This document shows positions 27,763-35,270 of a stretch of DNA of 64,000 nucleotides, in pieces. Numbering within the stretch: position 1 is the first letter of the stretch; the number at the start of each line of letters is the position of its first letter. Location: NCBI RefSeq assembly GCF_011799805.1, contig NZ_WXUB01000001.1, positions 1,302,001 to 1,366,000 of the forward strand, in the 5' to 3' direction. The notes under the pieces are model-generated. The model searched no databases and was not told the DNA's origin. It was given only the letters and a program-made list of their open reading frames with translations. The position numbers and the translations under genes were made by a program. The stretch is from Maribellus sediminis (GTDB lineage: Bacteria; Bacteroidota; Bacteroidia; Bacteroidales; Prolixibacteraceae).

Positions 27763-28485
27763 TTATTTAGAGAACCTGATCAGGTTGAACTGATTGTATT
27801 GAATGTTGAAAACCAGAAGCTTTCCGCTGAGTACTTCGCCGTATCCGGTTATGATTTTTATGATTTCGTTGGCCTGAAGAGTACCGGCAACTCCCGGTAA
27901 AACACCCAGCAACCCGATTTCATTTTCAAGGTAAATTCCATCTTTTGGAACGCTAGGGAAAAGGTCGGCATAAACCGGCCCGTGCTTATAGTTGAACACA
28001 CTCAGTTGGGCTTCGTAATTTAACACCGACGCAAAAGCCAGCGGCTTATTCAACTTTGCCGACACTTTGCCGATAAGCGCCCGGGATTGATAATTGTCGG
28101 TGCAATCGGCAATCACATCATACCTGTTAAACAGTTCTTCTGTATTCGATTCGTTCAACCTGAAATCAAAGCTTTCAACTTCAATTTCGGGGTACAAGGC
28201 ACGAAGCTTTTTCGAAGCAAGTTCCACTTTTTTCTGTCCAACTTCGGCTGATGTATAAAGTATCTGACGCTGAAGATTGGAAACACTGACCACATCATCA
28301 TCAACAATGCCAATGTTGCCAATTCCTGCGGCGGCCAGATAAATTAATAGCGGACTTCCCAAACCTCCGGCACCAATAACCAGTACCCGGGCATTCTTTA
28401 ATTTTTGTTGTCCCTGTTCACCAATTTCAGCCAGCGACAGGTGCCGTGTAAAACGAGAATAGTCCTCTTTATTTAGCTTCCTCAT
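27763..28485 (-). CDS. moeB: MoeB/ThiF/HesA family adenylyltransferase without zinc cysteines
   Basis: This 240-residue E1-like enzyme would adenylate the C-terminal glycine of MoaD for molybdopterin synthesis. It has the nucleotide-binding motif VIGAGGLGSPLLIYLAAAGI (about 35-54), VDDDVVSVSNLQRQIL (about 60-75) and DCTDNYQSR (about 128). Classical MoeB carries two CxxC pairs for zinc; here the matching positions read VYADLFPSVP and the chain ends IRFSK before the last pair, so both pairs are absent. That puts it closer to the shorter HesA-like variants. It overlaps moaE by 17 bp and is the last gene of moaA-moaD-moaE-moeB. Confidence 0.85.
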   Translation of the reverse strand: MRKLNKEDYSRFTRHLSLAEIGEQGQQKLKNARVLVIGAGGLGSPLLIYLAAAGIGNIGIVDDDVVSVSNLQRQILYTSAEVGQKKVELASKKLRALYPEIEVESFDFRLNESNTEELFNRYDVIADCTDNYQSRALIGKVSAKLNKPLAFASVLNYEAQLSVFNYKHGPVYADLFPSVPKDGIYLENEIGLLGVLPGVAGTLQANEIIKIITGYGEVLSGKLLVFNIQYNQFNLIRFSK

Positions 28486-28939
28486 GATGCTGATGCTGAT
28501 GCTGATGTTCGTGGTCGTTGCTTACACAGTCACAGTTTTGCCCCCATTCGCTGGTGCCGTCGGTAAAAAACTCGTGTTTCCAAATGGGAACCTCGTTCTT
28601 TACCCGATCGATAATAAAGCGATTCGCATCGTAAGCTTCCTTTCGGTGCCCCGATCCGGTGATGACCACAACGGCACAACCACTAATATCAACTTTGCCC
28701 AAACGGTGCACACACACGGCCTGATTAAGCTTGAACCGGGTTTTGGCTTCTTCTAAAATCTTTGCGATCATTTTGTTGGCCATCGGTTCATAGGCTTCGT
28801 ATTCGAGGTGTGTAACTGCCCGGCCTTTATTATTGTCGCGCACTTCGCCGCTAAAAAGAACTACCGCACCACTGTTTGGATTTCGGAATTCGGCAAATAG
28901 TTCGGCGTAGTTTATCTCGTCATATTGCAGGTGTTTCAT
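28469..28939 (-). CDS. moaE: Molybdopterin synthase catalytic subunit with His-rich tail
   Basis: This 156-residue MoaE contains the conserved core: GAVVLFSGEVRDNNKG (about 24-39), LEYEAYEPMANKMI, VHRLGKVDISGCAVVVI (about 80-96), GSGHRKEAYDANRFIIDRVK (about 98-117) and VPIWKHEFFTDGTSEW, with the catalytic Lys in PIWKHE. With MoaD it converts precursor Z (cPMP) to molybdopterin. Its last 20 or so residues are unusual: CVSNDHEHQHQHQHHEEAK, a histidine-rich tail encoded by a short GATGCT repeat on the plus strand. That tail extends past the usual family end. It overlaps moeB and starts 12 bp after moaD. Confidence 0.95.
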   Translation of the reverse strand: MKHLQYDEINYAELFAEFRNPNSGAVVLFSGEVRDNNKGRAVTHLEYEAYEPMANKMIAKILEEAKTRFKLNQAVCVHRLGKVDISGCAVVVITGSGHRKEAYDANRFIIDRVKNEVPIWKHEFFTDGTSEWGQNCDCVSNDHEHQHQHQHHEEAK

Positions 28940-28951
28940 AGATCATTCATT

Positions 28952-29203
28952 TTAACCTCCGCTCGATGGAGGAATTAAAAACAAGGTGTCAACGGCTTCT
29001 ATTTTTTCATCAGGCTGAACAAATTCTTCATTTACCGCAATCCGGCAACTCGCTAAAACATCATTTGCTTCAGGGTTAACAAGTTTCAGTTCATCGATAA
29101 CTGCCGAGTAGGTTGCTCCCGGTTCAACAACCACGGTAGTTTCTCCGCCAAAGTATTTTCGAAGCCCGGCAAAACACACAATCTTTATCGTTCTTTTATC
29201 CAT
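28952..29203 (-). CDS. moaD: Molybdopterin synthase sulfur carrier subunit
   Basis: This 83-residue ubiquitin-like protein ends in DTLFLIPPSSGG, with the C-terminal Gly-Gly that becomes the thiocarboxylate. It supplies sulfur to MoaE after activation by the MoeB-like enzyme encoded two genes downstream. Its start lies 1 bp after the moaA stop, so translation is probably coupled. Confidence 0.95.
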   Translation of the reverse strand: MDKRTIKIVCFAGLRKYFGGETTVVVEPGATYSAVIDELKLVNPEANDVLASCRIAVNEEFVQPDEKIEAVDTLFLIPPSSGG

Positions 29204-29204
29204 T

Positions 29205-30179
29205 TTATCCTCCTATATTTCTCATTGATAATTTGCTGCCATGAAACCGAACCGGTTGTTTTAGTAAAAGCAGTCCTTTCAGTTTCTCTGATAATAAACC
29301 TTTGTCGTGCACAAAGGGTGAAAGTTTCTCGCCATGGGCATTGCTCAAACAACCGTAAAAAATGCCGTTGCTGTCCATTCTTAAGCGGTTGCAGTCGTGA
29401 CAAAAAGGTGTTGATTCGTTGGCGATTATCCCGAAAATTCCACCACCGGATGTTCGCCAGTAATTGGCTGTTTCTGCATGTTCTCTGGGTAGTTCTTCAA
29501 TTGCATACTTTTTCTGAATTTCCTTCAGCATCTCCTCTTCCGAAAAGAAATGACCGTTTTTCGATTGATAAAGGTGTCCCATTTTCATCAACTCCAGAAA
29601 GCGGATTTTGATCCCCAGTTTGGTGGCATAATCGAGCAAGGGAATTATTTGCGATTCATTCTCACCACGCATAATAACGGCATTCAGTTTAACTTTCATT
29701 CCGGCATCGATGGCTGCTTCAATACCTGCAAACACCCTCGTTGGATCGGGATGCCGCGCTATTTTTTTGAACAACTCCAGGTCGATCGCATCCACCGAAA
29801 TATTTACTGATTTTACCCCGGCCTCATAAAGTTTTACGGCTTTCTCTTTCAGGTAATACGCATTGGTGGTGAGGCGGATATCAGTAATTCCAAGGTTTCG
29901 GATATTACCAACCAGGGTGTAAAGATCGCGGTAAAGTAACGGTTCTCCTCCGGTTAAGCGTATGCTTTTTAGTTTGCTTAAGCTGTGAACTTCAGAAATT
30001 ATTTTGGCGAATTCATCAGGTGTGAGCGGCTGCTCCTTAGCTGATTTTCCTATGGATGGTGCCGGAATATCCCCCAGATCTTCACTCACACAATACACGC
30101 ACGAAAAATTGCAGGTATTCAGTAAACTTATCCTCAACTTCTCAAATCGACGTCCTATGCGATCTTCAATTTTCGTCAT
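29205..30179 (-). CDS. moaA: GTP 3',8-cyclase
   Basis: This 324-residue radical SAM enzyme starts the molybdenum cofactor pathway, converting GTP to 3',8-cyclo-dihydro-GTP. The first cluster ligands are Cys23, Cys27 and Cys30 (CNFSCVYC), followed by RLTGGEPLLYRDLY (about 95-108). The second, GTP-binding cluster is FCHDCNRLRMDSNGIFYGC (about 258-276). The chain ends in Gly-Gly (RNIGG), a feature needed by the family. The insert DLGDIPAPSIGKSAKEQPLT after the first cluster is typical of the family. The first gene of the moaADE-moeB operon; moaC and moeA are not in the window. Confidence 0.95.
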   Translation of the reverse strand: MTKIEDRIGRRFEKLRISLLNTCNFSCVYCVSEDLGDIPAPSIGKSAKEQPLTPDEFAKIISEVHSLSKLKSIRLTGGEPLLYRDLYTLVGNIRNLGITDIRLTTNAYYLKEKAVKLYEAGVKSVNISVDAIDLELFKKIARHPDPTRVFAGIEAAIDAGMKVKLNAVIMRGENESQIIPLLDYATKLGIKIRFLELMKMGHLYQSKNGHFFSEEEMLKEIQKKYAIEELPREHAETANYWRTSGGGIFGIIANESTPFCHDCNRLRMDSNGIFYGCLSNAHGEKLSPFVHDKGLLSEKLKGLLLLKQPVRFHGSKLSMRNIGG

Positions 30180-30460
30180 GCTAATTTAACTGATGAGCGA
30201 AATATTTGTTTTTGGAATTCGGTTTTTTGTGTTTAAATGCTGACTGATCAACACTGTTTATTTTGAATTACCGGAACGAGTAGGGTTTGGAGCAGGAAAT
30301 TATACTATTTTTAAAGTTGGACAAGCTGAGTTAACAGGAGATACTTTGAGGTGAATAGCCAAAGACGGAGAAATGATGTCTTAATGTTTTGAAAAACAGT
30401 CGTGTTGGTGCGGCGGTAATAGAACGTGCAGTGCAGGATTTTCCATATGAAAGTTATTAA

Positions 30461-30489
30461 TCGACCAAAATTCCCCCTGTGTTTGACCA
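30461..30489 (+). promoter_or_regulatory. Candidate regulator site upstream of the first sulfatase
   Basis: The segment TCGACCAAAATTCCCC (30461-30476) resembles a segment before the susC gene at 39.7 kb, and GACCA recurs 22 bp downstream (30485), about two helical turns. This suggests a direct-repeat site for the AraC-type output domain of the hybrid regulator. It sits about 75-100 bp before the sulfatase ATG. The rest of the 382-bp divergent gap (30180-30561) shows no gene. Confidence 0.35.
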
Positions 30490-30561
30490 GATGAACGTCA
30501 TGAGGAGGTGGTAATTTCAATACTTTTAGCACCCGATCATTGCAATAAAACTAAACCTGAA

Positions 30562-32466
30562 ATGAAAAAAATGACCCGTATATTCTTAGCAGTTTTTATG
30601 CTGATGATGGCGATTTCGACAATGGCTGAAAAGAAGCCAAATATTTTGTGGATCACCATTGAAGATTCGTCACCACAATTTTTTGGTTGTTACGGAAATA
30701 AACAGGCACATACGCCGGTAATCGATAAATTGGCCGAGGAAGGTGTGCGTTTTACCAACGCCTTTTCAACCGGAACTGTTTGTTCGCCAAGCCGAAGCAC
30801 AATAATTACCGGAGTGCGGACTTACAAGGCAGGTACCGGAAATCACCGCAGTAATTATCCTGTGCCTGATTACATTAAGGGATTTCCTTACTACATGCAG
30901 CAGCAGGGATATTACGTTACCAACAATGCGAAAACCGATTACAATATTGCCAAAGAAAAGGCATTTATAAAGGAAGCCTGGAACGAGAGTTCGGGACAAG
31001 CAGGTTGGTGGAACCGAAAACCGGGACAAGCTTTTTTTGCGGTTTTTAATTTTAATGATTCGCATCAATCGCGAACCATGACAATGCCTTACGAATGGTA
31101 TACAAAAAATGTGTGGGAGCAACTCGAAGCTGATGAACGAATTGCTGAAACGGCTTTTGAAATGCCGCCCATTTATCGCGAAAGTGCCGAAATGCGCAAA
31201 CACTTTGCACGTGTTTACAACTCCATTTCGCTAACCGATAAACGAATCGGTCAGTTGCTCGATCGTCTCGAAAGCGACCAACTTCGCGACAGTACCATCA
31301 TCTTCTTTTTTGCCGATCATGGCGAAGGCGAACCACGTGGAAAAACAAACGGTATCGACTACGGTTATCGCGTGCCCTTCGTAGTTTGGTTCCCTGAAAT
31401 GTACAAGCACCTTTCACCATGGGGTGAAGCAGGTGTTGTTAGCAATGAATTACTGAATTTCGAAGATTTGGCACCTACGCTTATCAGTTTGTCAGGCGGA
31501 GCGGTGCCTGATTATCTCGAAGGAAGAGTTTTGTTAGGTGAGAAACGATCGGCTCCGGTTGACCATCTTGTGTTGTCGGCCGATCGGTCGGATAACGGAA
31601 TTGATATGGTAAGATCTGTAACCGACGGACGTTTTATGTACTCGCGTAATTACCTGCCTTTTATTCCGCAGGGACGTTACATTCGGTACATGTACATTTC
31701 GGAAATTGTGCAGCAAATGCGAAGCGATTATGAAAATGAACTGCTTGATTCGCTGCAGCAAAGCTATTTTGAACCGCGCCCGGCAGAATACCTTTTCGAC
31801 ATTAAAAACGACCTGTGGGAAACCAATAACCTTGCGAATAATCCGGCTTACAGCGAAGTGTTGCAACGCATGCGAAACCAACTTGACAATGAATTGGAGA
31901 AGGCTCGCGATGTACTGTTTCTGCCGGAATATGAGATCGGCTTAATTTCAGAAAAACAAACGCCCTACGAATTTCGGAAAAACGATGCAAGCTATCCATT
32001 TGATAGGATTTATCAGGCAGCAAAGCTTTCAGGTAAACAAGGAGCGGACATAACGAAAACGCAGGTAGAGCTACTTAAAAATAAAAACAAAGTAGTTCGT
32101 TATTGGGCAATTATGGGATTGCGAAGCCAGCCTGTAGAATTTTTGGAAGCTTACAAAACAAAGGTCGAGCAGAGCATAGGCGATGAATATCCGCCGGCTT
32201 CGGTGGCTGCAGCAGCAATTGCTTTTCGAAACTGGCAAAACAAAAATGCGGAGCAGGTACTGATGGAAGCCTGTAAATCGGAGAACCTGGATATTTCATT
32301 GCTAGCGATCAATTTTTTAATGTACACTGAGAATAAACAACCATTTGTAGATACCATTTGGGAGGTTTACAAAATGCCTGATAGAGACTACAATGTAAAA
32401 GCTGCCTGCATGGATTTCCTGGGTAGTTTAAACCTGGTTCCAAACAATTACGAAAACCGGGACTGA
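30562..32466 (+). CDS. Secreted sulfatase with helical C-terminal extension
   Basis: I start at the ATG at 30562 (634 residues, MKKMTRIFLAVFMLMMAIST). A signal peptide ends near residue 21 (TMAEKKPN). The S1 sulfatase core is clear: PNILWITIEDSSPQFFGCYG (metal-binding Asp), Cys74 in CSPSRSTIITGVRTY, which is converted to formylglycine, and FFADHGEGEPRGKTNGIDY (about 253-271). It resembles N-sulfoglucosamine sulfohydrolase-like sulfatases. After about residue 500 a helical, HEAT-like extension of some 130 residues follows (RYWAIMGLRSQPVEFLEAYK). It is the first gene of the sulfated-glycan locus and follows the candidate regulator site. Confidence 0.9.
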   Translation: MKKMTRIFLAVFMLMMAISTMAEKKPNILWITIEDSSPQFFGCYGNKQAHTPVIDKLAEEGVRFTNAFSTGTVCSPSRSTIITGVRTYKAGTGNHRSNYPVPDYIKGFPYYMQQQGYYVTNNAKTDYNIAKEKAFIKEAWNESSGQAGWWNRKPGQAFFAVFNFNDSHQSRTMTMPYEWYTKNVWEQLEADERIAETAFEMPPIYRESAEMRKHFARVYNSISLTDKRIGQLLDRLESDQLRDSTIIFFFADHGEGEPRGKTNGIDYGYRVPFVVWFPEMYKHLSPWGEAGVVSNELLNFEDLAPTLISLSGGAVPDYLEGRVLLGEKRSAPVDHLVLSADRSDNGIDMVRSVTDGRFMYSRNYLPFIPQGRYIRYMYISEIVQQMRSDYENELLDSLQQSYFEPRPAEYLFDIKNDLWETNNLANNPAYSEVLQRMRNQLDNELEKARDVLFLPEYEIGLISEKQTPYEFRKNDASYPFDRIYQAAKLSGKQGADITKTQVELLKNKNKVVRYWAIMGLRSQPVEFLEAYKTKVEQSIGDEYPPASVAAAAIAFRNWQNKNAEQVLMEACKSENLDISLLAINFLMYTENKQPFVDTIWEVYKMPDRDYNVKAACMDFLGSLNLVPNNYENRD

Positions 32467-32562
32467 TGAAATTGAAACGAGCATGCTAAATTTTTATCTT
32501 GCAGAAGGATAACTATCGTGCGAGTTTCATGTAACACCATTACGACTAACAATTATTGACGA

Positions 32563-33693
32563 ATGAAAAATTTATTATTGACACTATTTTCGGTACTGAT
32601 CTTTTTGCCTGCAATTGCACAAAATCAGAAGAGTTTTCAACCGGGCGAGCTATGGCCCGATAATAAAGGGATACACATTAATGCTCATGGTGGCGGAATG
32701 TTATTTTACGAAGGAAAGTATTACTGGTTTGGCGAGCACAAAATAGACGGGAAAATGGGCAACAGAGCAATGGTTGGAGTACACTGTTATTCTTCGGCCG
32801 ATCTGCTTAACTGGACTGACGAAGGTATTGCCCTTGAAGTGGATAAGGACAATCCTGATTCGGATATTACACAGGGATGTATCCTTGAAAGGCCCAAGGT
32901 AATTTACAATGCCAAAACCGGGAAGTTTGTTATGTGGTTTCATCTCGAACTAAAGGGAATGGGATACGCAGCAGCGCGTACCGGTTTAGCAGTTGCCGAC
33001 AAGGTTACCGGACCGTTCACTTTTGTGCGTTCGTTAAATCCGAATGCAGGGAAGTGGCCACTTAATTTTGCGGATGAGTTAAAAGGCAAAAACTGGCCCG
33101 ATGATCTGAAACCGTGGAGCGATGAATGGGTACAGGCAGTTAAGGATGGCATGCTTCTGAAACGTGACTTTCAGAAAGGCCAAATGGCGCGGGATATGAC
33201 ACTTTATGTTGACAAAGATGGAAAAGCATACCATATTCATGCATCGGAGGAAAACCTGACCTTGCACATTTCTGAGCTGACAGATGATTACCTTGGGTTT
33301 ACCGGAAATTATATTCGCGTTCAGCCAACCGGGCACAATGAAGCACCATCAATTTTCGAACACAATGGTAAATACTATATGATCACTTCGGGCTGTACCG
33401 GATGGGCTCCCAATGCAGCTCGCTTACTGGTGTCGGATTCTGTTATGGGCGAGTGGGAATACGTCAACAATCCATGTGTTGGTGACGACCGCGATCTTAC
33501 TTTTCATTCGCAAAGCACCTACATTCTGCCGGTTGAAGGAAAGACCGATGCTTTTATTTTTATGGCCGACCGTTGGCAACCTCAAAATCCGATTGATGGT
33601 CGCTACATTTGGTTACCCATTCAGTTCGATGACAAAGGATTGCCGGTTTTGGAATGGATGGACAGCTGGAGTATGGAAATCTTTGACCGATAA
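32563..33693 (+). CDS. GH43_24/34-like glycosidase (exo-beta-1,3-galactanase type), no classical base Asp
   Basis: This 376-residue protein has a signal peptide ending PAIAQ (about 1-19). The blade motifs NAHGGGMLFYEGKYYWFGEH, CILERPKVIYNAKTGKFVMW, Glu260 (HNEAPSIFEHNGKYYMITSG) and Gln317 (FHSQSTYILP) match the GH43_24/34 group. In that group the usual catalytic base Asp at the first blade is replaced; here the spot reads NAHGGG. In characterised exo-beta-1,3-galactanases of this group a Gln is proposed to take the base role, and Gln317 is the likely counterpart. The fit suggests action on a beta-1,3-galactan or similar chain, but substrate is inferred. It lies 96 bp after the sulfatase and 53 bp before the next. 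Confidence 0.8.
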   Translation: MKNLLLTLFSVLIFLPAIAQNQKSFQPGELWPDNKGIHINAHGGGMLFYEGKYYWFGEHKIDGKMGNRAMVGVHCYSSADLLNWTDEGIALEVDKDNPDSDITQGCILERPKVIYNAKTGKFVMWFHLELKGMGYAAARTGLAVADKVTGPFTFVRSLNPNAGKWPLNFADELKGKNWPDDLKPWSDEWVQAVKDGMLLKRDFQKGQMARDMTLYVDKDGKAYHIHASEENLTLHISELTDDYLGFTGNYIRVQPTGHNEAPSIFEHNGKYYMITSGCTGWAPNAARLLVSDSVMGEWEYVNNPCVGDDRDLTFHSQSTYILPVEGKTDAFIFMADRWQPQNPIDGRYIWLPIQFDDKGLPVLEWMDSWSMEIFDR

Positions 33694-33746
33694 TTTGGTT
33701 CAATAAAATAGTTGTTTAAATAAAGCTAATACCTAAGGACTTACGA

Positions 33747-35132
33747 ATGAAACTTAACAGACTATTACTTGTTGCTGCACTTCTGCTGGGAGCCTTTACA
33801 GGCTTTACACAGCAGAAACAACCCAACTTTATTATTATACTGGCTGATGACCTGGGTTATGCCGATTTAAGCCTCAACGGCAGCAAACAAATATCTACTC
33901 CACATATTGATAAATTGGCTGAAAATGGCGTTAATTTCACTAACGGATATGTTTCGGGGCCGGTTTGCAGTCCGTCGAGGGCTGGATTACTCACCGGTAG
34001 AAACCAGGTAACTTTTGGACACGACAATAACCTCGGAGGTGTTCTCCCTGGATTTGATGAGGAATACAACGGTTTACCTTTAACCGAAACGCTTATTGCC
34101 CAACGTTTGCACGATCTTGGCTATACTACCGGGCTGGTTGGAAAATGGCACCTTGGAACGCTTCCAAAATTTCACCCCTTGAATCGCGGATTCGACGAAT
34201 TTTGGGGATACACAGGTGGCGGCCACGACTATTTCACAGCAAAAGCCGACGGAAAAGGTTATCAGGCACCCATTGAGTGTAACTATAAAACACCTCAGGA
34301 ACTTACGTATATTACCGATGATAAGGGCGATGAGTGCGTTGATTTTATTGCACGCCACAAGGACGAGCCATTTTTTCTGTTCGCCTCTTTCAACGCACCG
34401 CATGCACCCATGCAGGCAACTACAGAAGATCTTAAGTTGTTCCAGCACATTAAGGATGAAAAACGACGCAGCTATTGCGCCATGGTTCACCGCCTCGATG
34501 TAAATGTTGGCAGGATAATGCAGGCACTCGAAGAAAACGGGGTTGCTGAAAATACCCTGGTCGTTTTTCTTAGCGATAACGGTGGCCCGTGTGATTCGAA
34601 CGGATCGATAAATGCACCATTTAACGGGCAAAAAGGTATATTGCTCGAAGGCGGTATACATGTTCCTTTTGTAATGAGCTGGCCCGGTAATTTGCCGGCG
34701 GGTGAAACCTATGAACATCCGGTTATCTCCCTGGATCTGGCTGCTACTTTTTTCGAGCTGGCTGGAGGTGTAAAAACTGATGAGGTAAAATTCGACGGCG
34801 TGAATCTGGTTCCGTATTTAAAGGATAAAGCAAGTGGTAAGCCTCACGAATCATTCAACTGGCGGTTTACAATAAGTGCAGCCATCAGGCAGGGAAACTG
34901 GAAACTGGTGCGTTTACCCGATCGTCTGCCCCTGCTTTTCGATCTGTCAAAAGATATTTCCGAACAAAATAATGTTGCACTCGACCATCTCGACGTAACG
35001 ACTTCGTTGTTAAAGCAACTTGGCGATTGGGACGTGTCGCTCCCGCACCCGGTATTTTTGGAAGGTGCGGTTTGGAAAAAGCGTCAGCTAAAACTTTATG
35101 ACAATCATTATCAGTTGGTTCAGCCTGAATAG
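33747..35132 (+). CDS. Secreted S1-type sulfatase
   Basis: This 461-residue sulfatase has a signal peptide ending GFTQQ (about 1-22). The metal site ADDLGYADLSLNGS, Cys74 in VCSPSRAGLLTGRNQ (formylglycine precursor), GLVGKWHLG (about 131-139), FASFNAPHAPMQA and FLSDNGGPCDSNGSINAPFN are all in place, as is the C-terminal FDLSKDISEQNNVA. It is of arylsulfatase A-type architecture and normal length. The subfamily cannot be assigned by eye. It is preceded by the GH43_24/34-like gene and followed by the hybrid regulator gene. It removes sulfate esters, probably before or during glycosidase action. Confidence 0.92.
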   Translation: MKLNRLLLVAALLLGAFTGFTQQKQPNFIIILADDLGYADLSLNGSKQISTPHIDKLAENGVNFTNGYVSGPVCSPSRAGLLTGRNQVTFGHDNNLGGVLPGFDEEYNGLPLTETLIAQRLHDLGYTTGLVGKWHLGTLPKFHPLNRGFDEFWGYTGGGHDYFTAKADGKGYQAPIECNYKTPQELTYITDDKGDECVDFIARHKDEPFFLFASFNAPHAPMQATTEDLKLFQHIKDEKRRSYCAMVHRLDVNVGRIMQALEENGVAENTLVVFLSDNGGPCDSNGSINAPFNGQKGILLEGGIHVPFVMSWPGNLPAGETYEHPVISLDLAATFFELAGGVKTDEVKFDGVNLVPYLKDKASGKPHESFNWRFTISAAIRQGNWKLVRLPDRLPLLFDLSKDISEQNNVALDHLDVTTSLLKQLGDWDVSLPHPVFLEGAVWKKRQLKLYDNHYQLVQPE

Positions 35133-35197
35133 GAATATTTCCACCAGTATTGGAAGCAGGCATATTCAATAGAATTATTATCTTGCCATGGCCTGAA

Positions 35198-35228
35198 TTT
35201 AAAGTTCTGCTCACAGACGATAAATTTC
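35198..35228 (+). promoter_or_regulatory. Weak promoter candidate for the hybrid regulator
   Basis: TTTA (35198-35201), 19 bases, then TAAATTTC (35221-35228): each half is one base from the Bacteroidota consensus, with correct spacing. It would start transcription about 35 bases before the ATG at 35271. Confidence 0.3.
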
Positions 35229-35270
35229 GTGCACTAAAACTGATAGAACAAATGAATGAGATTAACTGAT

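Noticed and set aside
28484-28756. Plus-strand 90-residue frame opening with Met-Leu repeats
   Set aside because: It is the antisense of the His-rich tail and core of moaE, with no independent sign of coding.
30311-30532. Minus-strand 73-residue frame in the divergent gap before the first sulfatase
   Set aside because: It has no recognisable domain, no promoter or spacing that suits a gene, and overlaps the candidate regulator site.
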